This document shows, one piece after another, positions 57,954 through 64,000 of a stretch of DNA of 64,000 nt (position 1 is the stretch's first letter; the number at the start of each line of letters is the position of its first letter). The DNA comes from Oscheius sp. JU75 (Eukaryota > Nematoda > Chromadorea > Rhabditida > Rhabditidae): the NCBI GenBank assembly GCA_037178855.1, contig JASJZC010000007.1:1674001-1738000 (forward strand), written 5' to 3'. A program made the translations under genes and the position numbers. The notes beneath the pieces are model-generated. The model had not been told where the DNA came from, did not search any database, and saw only the letters and a program-made list of their open reading frames with translations.

Positions 57954-58461
57954 GAAATCAGTACAAAATGTCTGTTATTCAAAAACCGGGGTTCTTTAAT
58001 ATGGTCGACAGGTGGAAAGACTTCGAAGTAGGTTGAATACCATGTTTTGCATTCATGGTATTCAACAGTACCGGGGGGGAATGCGATAGCAAGTCAGAGG
58101 ATGAGAAACTACGATTCTCGCAAATTGTGTAAAATCATAACTGTTTAAGTTGGTTTTAACTAAATGCCTTATTTTGCATATAAAATATCCAAAGGAATAA
58201 AGTGAGAAAGGGAGAAATAAGCTGCTTTGTTTTCTAAAAATTCTACTCGGTACTGGGCGGCCGACAACGGCGTAGTGCAAAAGAGGCTTGAGAACTTGAT
58301 CATTACAAAACCTTCTATGTATGCTCTAGTTTCAGTGAAACTGTTACAATTTACAAATCAACAGCATATGGCCATCTGATAGGCGTCCTGAATATCCATT
58401 CTCGGCTTTGAAAAATACCATAAAAACAGCATAGCTTGATTTACAGGCATAAAACCATATA
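57954..58461. other. Intergenic region with a short hairpin
   Basis: About 510 bases up to the transposon. A 13-bp perfect inverted repeat (GTTGAATACCATG / CATGGTATTCAAC) with a 9-nt loop lies at 58032-58066. No gene is seen. Confidence 0.45.
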
Positions 58462-59732
58462 CAGGGTGGCCCATAATTACGTTGACAAGTCGCGCTCGCG
58501 CGGAAATGCAATTTTTTCGTATTCTGTGTTTTTAATCTTTTTTATTTTTGTTTGATAATGTTTTTGACTATATTTCCAATTGTTTTTTGCGTTATAGGTC
58601 CTGGCTTTCAGAATGACAAAGCTGTCGCCCCATCGTGCATCAATCGTCTCACTTTATCATGAGGGAATTCCGGCATGCGTCATTTCGAGGCGACTTAATG
58701 TATCCAGGCAACTTGTATCAGCGACGATTTCAAGATTCCAGGCTTTGGGAAGCCATTCCGACCGAACCGGACGCGGAAGACCTGTATCTGTTTCAACCAA
58801 AGCAGCTATCAAGAACGCGCGTGAATGTCTTCGTCGCAACCCGGCACGCTCTATCCGCAAGCTGTCAAAGGAGATGTCCATTTCCCGAACTTCGTTGCAA
58901 CGAATTGTCAAGAATCGTCTAGCGATGAAAGCGTACAAGCAGACTAGAAGTCAATTTCTTCCTGTTGCTGCAAAAATTAAGAGAAAAGTCCGTGCCAAGG
59001 AGTTGCTTAGACGTTTCAAGAATGGAGCTCACCAGACGATTCTCTTCACAGATGAGAAAGTGTTCGCCATCGAACAGGCTCTGAACAAGCAAAATGATAG
59101 AGTCTACGTAGTTTCTCAGCCAAATGTGACCGTACAGCGAACTAGTTATCCGAAAAGTGTGATGGTCTTTGCCGGAATCACCTCAGATGGAAAACGCCTC
59201 TCATCTTCGTACCCCAGCGAATCAAAGTCAATGGAAACAATTATCTCGATATGCTGAGGACTCAACTTTTGCCCTGGGCCAAGAAACACTTCAAGAAAAA
59301 ACATTGGTGCTTCCAACAAGATAGGGCGCCCGCCTACAAACATAACGCCGTCCAGAACTGGTGCCAGCAGAACTTCCCGGACTTCGTCTCTTTCAATCAA
59401 TAGCCATCGTCATCCCCTGACCTCAATCCTATGGACTACTCCGTCTGGAGTGTTCTCGAGTCCAGGCATGCTCCAAACCCCATCTGGACAAAGAAATCCC
59501 TGGAAAAGGCCTGGAGTGAGCTCGATGATGACTACTTGCGTGCCACCGTCGACGCCTTCCCCAAACGTCTCAAGGCCTATGTCGATGCTGACGGAGATAT
59601 CTTTGAACTTTAACGTACAATTATGTTCAGTTTTTTGTTATGAATAAAACCTTTATGGTCGATTTTCTTGTTCTGCTCTATTTTTGTTTTCACAGAACTT
59701 TTACCTTGTCAACGTAATTATGGGCCACCCTG
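58462..59732 (+). mobile_element. Tc1/mariner-superfamily element (DD37D, maT-like), inactivated
   Basis: A 1271-bp element between TA duplications (58460-58461 and 59733-59734). Its inverted repeats are perfect over about 28 bp (begin CAGGGTGGCCCATAATTACG). The transposase lies in + orientation with two lesions. It sits in intergenic DNA between the Sre pair and the nuclear receptor. Intact ITRs mean it could still be mobilised in trans by a related transposase. Confidence 0.92.
58613..59613 (+). pseudogene. Tc1/mariner transposase (DD37D), disrupted
   Basis: MTKLSPHRASIVSLYHEGIP begins a paired-type DNA-binding region (VISRRLNVSRQLVSATISRF), then a GRGRP linker (RTGRGRPVSVST) and a second helix-turn-helix (LSKEMSISRTSLQRIVKNRL). 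The catalytic core starts LFTDEKVFAIE (first D). A frameshift follows DGKR near 59200. The other frame continues RIKVNGNNYLDMLRTQLLPW, QQDRAPAYKHNAVQNW (second D), a TAG at about 59401-59403, and SPDLNPMDYSVWSVLE (third D). Counting through the stop, 37 residues separate the last two Asp, which points to the DD37D (maT) clade rather than DD34E Tc1. It ends DADGDIFEL, TAA 59611-59613. One frameshift and one stop make it inactive. Confidence 0.88.
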
Positions 59733-60388
59733 TATGTTGCATTTGCCACTTTCTGGGCATCAGGTTACTCCTGCTGCGTTCGCCGCTGCAGTCAGCCTAC
59801 GCTCTGTTCCTGCTATCAGAAGTCGCTGAACCAAGCTCTATTCAACTTCGTCCAATATAACATATGTTGTGAGTAGTAATTAGCTATCCCTCCTTCTACT
59901 GCTACTGTCGTCGGGCAGCCACTTCACAGTCGCCTCCTTGGGCCTTGTCAGCGTGGAAGGCTCGTTGCGAAATAAAAAAGAGTAGTACAAAAAACAAGTA
60001 GAATATTGTTTCAATCCTCCCGTGATTGTGTTGATGAAATCAGCTGTAATTGAAGTGCAGCGACTCAGTTAGCATTCTAAAAGAAATCGAAAGATTAACA
60101 CGCGATTCTTTGTACTCTACTCAAACTTCTCACGCAGGCATTCCCACTGTACATGATATCAACCGTGTCCATCTTCTGCACATCCTGCTAAATCTGCTGT
60201 CCTTCTCACATCAGAGATTAGACGACGAGGTGTGACCACGTGATTAATTATCGCACGGCTTTCTCCTCTTCTACTGTTCACCCTTCTCTCCCCCCTGGCC
60301 AGATTAATCAACTTCCGCTGTCACGCACTAATCCTCGCACTTGATTTCAAATTGTCAAATCAGTGCTACAATCAGCGCCACAACAAAC
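59733..60388. other. Upstream region of the nuclear receptor gene
   Basis: About 650 bases. Pyrimidine-rich around 60250-60300. The open frame at 60050-60235 has no support. Confidence 0.35.
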
Positions 60389-63051
60389 ATGCTCAAAGTG
60401 GAGAATTGTTGCGGTGTCTGTGGACGTCTCGGCGCTCGGCTGAATTACAATGGAATGACTTGCAGGTAGGACGTGAATTATGTTATAATCTCTAGTTTAG
60501 CTCTTGTCGAGTGTTTTTCTACCGCTGCGTGAAAGGAAAAGAGCCTGACCCCTGCCCAAACAACGGCAAATGCGTTATCACCAAATGTAAGTCCTATCCT
60601 GTTACAACACTGTAACAAACTGTTGGCCAGTATCACCAATCCAAGAAAATACAGAGCCTTATACAGCTCTCAGTTAGCTGTAAAATTTATCAACATCTCA
60701 AACATTACAAGACTGACTACCCCCAAAGTGTGGATGAAAGGCGTGTTTCAAACAAGCCTTTAAACTTGTCCAGTATAGTTTCCTGTTTTTTTTTCAAAAC
60801 TCCTTCGTAATAGCGTCAAACTGTTTTATTTGGATGAAAATATCTGCAGTGATTTAGAGCTCCTGCATCGGATCACCAATTCTATTCCTCCCCTGTACAC
60901 ATCGCATATAATCAATTCAATGTTTCAGTGAAACGAGGCAACTGCGGCTCTTGTCGGTTCAAACGCTGTTGCGAGCTGAATATGGAAACACAAAGCGAGT
61001 TTATCCTCACGTCAACTTGATCACAAGTTCACAAGCCAAACTGATCTAATGTTCAGAAGTTGGATTACGTCGCCAATTCTGCGATCTCAAAGTAGCAAAG
61101 CTGTCGAGCACAGCCATTGATTTCTGCATGGTGAGTTGTGGGAAGGGTAAATTCCAAACAAGACTCAAATTCCATTGTTCCGAGCTGTTCGTACAGCTCG
61201 TTTCTTTCTTCTCCGACGTTTTTCTTTGTTCCTGAACGTGAAAAAATACATTCATAACGACATTCGCTATAGCTGCATAGCCAGAATACGATTAGTGAGG
61301 GTTCAACAAATCAGTTAATTAGAAGCCATACTAGTTCCTTTTAATGGTCAAAAATCTGAAAACTCAGATCTCGGGATCGTGCGCAACCTAGTCGGCTGGA
61401 GTAAGAGAGGTCCTGGCTAGGATCTTGAGTTTTGAAGCGCTCTGGACGCAACCTTTTCTTACGAGGACAGTCATAAAGTAACTTATCTATCTAGCGTTCA
61501 AATTCAGCAGAGTGGGTCAAAAATACGATTGTTTGATCAGTAAAAATGCTATGAAACGGTCCCGGTATCAAATCGTTTGGGTGATAATTCCCACCCGTTA
61601 GCAAGACAGTTTTTTGCTTCACACTTTTGTTTCAGACTCAATTTCACTCGTCCCTCTATTGGAGGAATGCTGTCATAGTCCCTTCATCACTAGAGACTAT
61701 TTTCCATTCTCATAAGTATTCTTTTATACCTTCAAACTGAATGGCTTTCCGTTTCAGACTATCCATCAATATGGGAGCAGCTTCCCCAAGTCTTTCAGAT
61801 TGCAATATGAACATAAGTCTAGAAGAATTGCTATCCACACCTATAACTTGTTCTCAACGAGACACTGTAGGGTTTTCCGCCATTGAAATATGAGGCATTC
61901 AGGCTTGTTTTGATGCTCCCACAAGAGAGCTTGACGTCAAGATTAAATACAGTCTGCCTAAGTCCTACTGTAGATGGGCTGTGTCCTACGCCGATCTCTA
62001 CCAGTCTACACACTATTTCTCTCTATTGTCAAATGACGATCAGGTAGAGTTTTCGACTATTATCGCAGAAGAACAAAGTTTATCTATGCCCAAAGAGAAA
62101 TCATCTGGGTTTAATGGCTATGTAGTCTAAAAAACGATGAACGTTTATCACCACAGTTAGCGCACTACTTTCCACTATTTTGTACCTTGTTGTAGAAGTA
62201 TTCGTAAAAAAAAACTTCGAAAAACTTTTGCTCCTTTCTCGTTGTATAAGATAGTAGCGTGCTTTGACCAACTTTACGTAGACTAACAACTTTCAATCCA
62301 TGCGATCTTCTGCAGCCTTGCCACAAACATAAAAAAAATCTTTAAACTTCGTACCTCGGAAAACTTCACGTCAAACATTACTGAATTAGCTATCTGAAAG
62401 CGATCTAACACTACGATCGACTTATCCACTATTTACCTACATTGTTTTCAGTTAAAGCTTGCCCAATTCAACTTTCTCGACTTTGTCACACTCTCCATGC
62501 TCGAAGGCTATCTCAAGAGTGATATACCAGCTCATGAAGTGGTGACGTTGTGCGAACGATTCAAAATATCAATGACAAAAAATCCTACGTAAGTGGCATC
62601 GCTGTTTTAGCATAGACAGTTTTTAGAACAGCTAGAGGTTCTGTAGTCTTTCGACAATTTGAGGGTGCTGTGGCTCATCCTCTCTACAAAGAGCACTGTT
62701 TCGACGATGTAGAGTATACTGCTATGAAAGTTTTAGCTCTCTTCACCCCTCGTAAGTACAAGGACACCAAAAATCCCGTTTTCAGCCGTAACACTGTCTG
62801 AGGACGGCGTGAAAAAAATTAATTTCGTCCGTGAACAGTATACCTACAAATTAGCGGAGCATATAGCTGAAGCACAGTTTCATCTACCCAAATCGGAGCA
62901 ATTGGTCCGATTGAAGCTCCTACTCAAAATAGTCAGAGAGGTCAAGGATGTTGCTAAACCGTGGACCTTCTTTCTAACGGATGCCACAGTTAATAAGATT
63001 AATGACATGTCAGGTCAATTGTTTCATGATATGCATGTTCGAAAGTTATAG
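60389..63051 (+). CDS. Nuclear hormone receptor (NR-type zinc fingers and LBD)
   Basis: Ligand-regulated transcription factor. The DNA-binding domain begins almost at the start: ENCCGVCGRLGARLNYNGMT, then CSSCRVFFYRC (P-box region), CPNNGKC, NCGSCRFKRCCELNM. All eight zinc-ligand cysteines can be placed. The usual Y-G-x-x-S/T-C is Y-N-G-M-T-C, one residue longer. After SEFILTST a TGA follows at 61016-61018 unless spliced. Downstream exons encode an LBD: a linker (LSDCNMNISLEELLSTPITC), SYADLYQSTHYFSLLSNDDQ (helix 3 region), LKLAQFNFLDFVTLSMLEGY, VEYTAMKVLALFTPAVTLSE, REQYTYKLAEHIAEAQFHLP, and the end KINDMSGQLFHDMHVRKL at TAG 63051. The link between DBD and LBD exons (61018-61757) is not resolved, so two genes are possible. 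It belongs to the expanded nematode NHR set. Confidence 0.72.
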
Positions 63052-63851
63052 ACGTTTATTTTGTTACTGAGTAAAGTTGTTTAGCAGAGTTAATGTTATT
63101 TTCATTGTCACGTTAAGCGTCAGCTGTTCGAACTACTAATGTAGGTCAAGGTTTATTTTTTCTCGAAGAAACAAAAGCAACGAAATGTAAGCAGACCTTT
63201 TATCCTCAAATGAAGGGTAGCATATGTTCTAGGGAACTTGTCTGGATCTCCGAAGAAGTTTGGAGAGAGCCTTGCGCAACGCTGTCCAACGGAGTCCTTC
63301 GTCGTCTCATTCAGTTAGCCGAAAAATATCAGATTTCAGGTTCAATCCACGAATATTCTCCTAGCCTAGAGAAAACCTGAATAAGCAAAACTAGTAGTAG
63401 AAAAGCTTACCATTTTGTCATGTTATTATGAAGATTTCGTTTCCATGCTTGTAAACTGGGCTCATTGAGCATCTGAAAAACAAAATTTCATTCACTGAAT
63501 CTCAAAAAAGAACAACTTGAAACAAATCAAATGCAAGCAATTGTTTGCCCTTGATAAAGTTTAAATTCGTGCGTCTTTGACGAATTTTTCTTAACGCGAT
63601 AAACGGAAATGTTAGCCAATAAGCTTGTATTACAATTTCAAAGATTCGCACACAAAAATAAGTGTTAAAATAGCTCTACTGAGTCAAAAGTCTGAAAGCT
63701 ACTGGTGGACGAGATAAACGCGCCCGTTTCCCAATTTGGGGTCGCGAGGCGGCTAATTGGCATTGAGCCAAGCACCCGTTTCATCCTCAAAATCATTTGT
63801 ATCAAATCTTCCCTATTTTCTCAAACTCTTGATCGGATCACTTCAGATTGT
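63052..63851. other. Intergenic region
   Basis: About 800 bases between the nuclear receptor stop and the partial last gene. Nothing can be supported beyond a tcag acceptor at 63846 assigned to the next gene. Confidence 0.35.
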
Positions 63852-63972
63852 ATGGAACCGCGACTAATTAAGAGTCCGCTGAAAGATCTCCAACCTCAGC
63901 AGATTGATAATGGAAACTCTGAAAAAAAGACGAGGTCTCTCGCGATCACACCGAGGAAAACTCCTCCCGCAG
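63852..63972 (+). CDS. First exon of an unidentified gene, cut by the window end
   Basis: ATG 63852 lies five bases after an acceptor (cacttcag), which fits spliced-leader trans-splicing. The exon encodes MEPRLIKSPLKDLQPQQIDN, then GNSEKKTRSLAITPRKTPPA before a gttaat donor at 63973. It is hydrophilic and basic, with two S/T-P sites and a KSPLKDL motif, as in disordered N-termini of nuclear or cell-cycle proteins. Too little is present to assign a family. Confidence 0.5.
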
Positions 63973-64000
63973 GTTAATTTTTGATGTTTCTTTTCTACAT

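Overview
This is nuclear DNA from a free-living rhabditid nematode (Caenorhabditis-like). Genes are densely packed. Introns are mostly 35-60 nt with GT...TTTCAG ends. Splice-acceptor-like sites lie just upstream of several start codons, as expected for spliced-leader trans-splicing. The gene content is typically nematode: expanded chemoreceptor families (Str-, Srh/Sri-, Srx- and Sre-like), a receptor guanylate cyclase, a cuticle collagen, an F-box protein, a nuclear hormone receptor, receptor-L-domain proteins and Tc1/mariner elements. All gene models were built by hand from splice sites and frames. No database search was run, so family calls rest on motifs.

Layout. 0-2.1 kb: two Str-type chemoreceptors on + (the first cut by the window edge). 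2.5-7.1 kb: a full-length receptor guanylate cyclase on -. 8.3-12 kb: a small Cys-containing protein (+), an orphan type I membrane protein (-) and another Str receptor (-). 12.9-16.6 kb: a cuticle collagen (-), a secreted orphan (-) and a small Cys-rich EB-like peptide (+). 17.5-23 kb: a putative F-box gene and an Srh/Sri-type receptor (+) whose second intron holds a dead mariner (DD34D). 23.8-26 kb: two LEA-like small helical proteins (-), with a tRNA-like Pol III element between them. 27.1-30 kb: an atlastin/GBP-type GTPase (+), then tRNA-Glu(UUC). 30.6-33.6 kb: two more chemoreceptors (-). 34.5-36.5 kb: a coiled-coil protein and a disrupted membrane-protein gene (-). 37.0 kb: a perfect 31-bp palindrome. 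37.8-42.1 kb: tandem CLN7/MFSD8-like transporters (+) with different introns. 42.5 kb: a third LEA-like gene (+). 43.1-52.1 kb: three tandem genes (-), each with a signal peptide, two receptor L domains and about six membrane segments. 52.8 kb: a tiny type I membrane protein with a possible glycosaminoglycan site. 53.7-58 kb: two Sre receptors (-). 58.5-59.7 kb: a dead DD37D Tc1/mariner-type element. 60.4-63.1 kb: a nuclear hormone receptor (+). 63.85 kb: the first exon of a gene that runs off the window.

The most unusual item is the three-gene array at 43-52 kb. It joins an insulin/EGF-receptor-type L-domain ectodomain to a conserved multi-pass membrane module that ends in a shared tail motif (QLSxNRxRxF...W-D-Y/F-C-G-P). 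I do not recognise that membrane module. Second is the intron of the downstream MFS gene that is absent from its tandem copy and is filled almost completely by a tRNA-derived SINE-like sequence, which looks like SINE-mediated intron gain.
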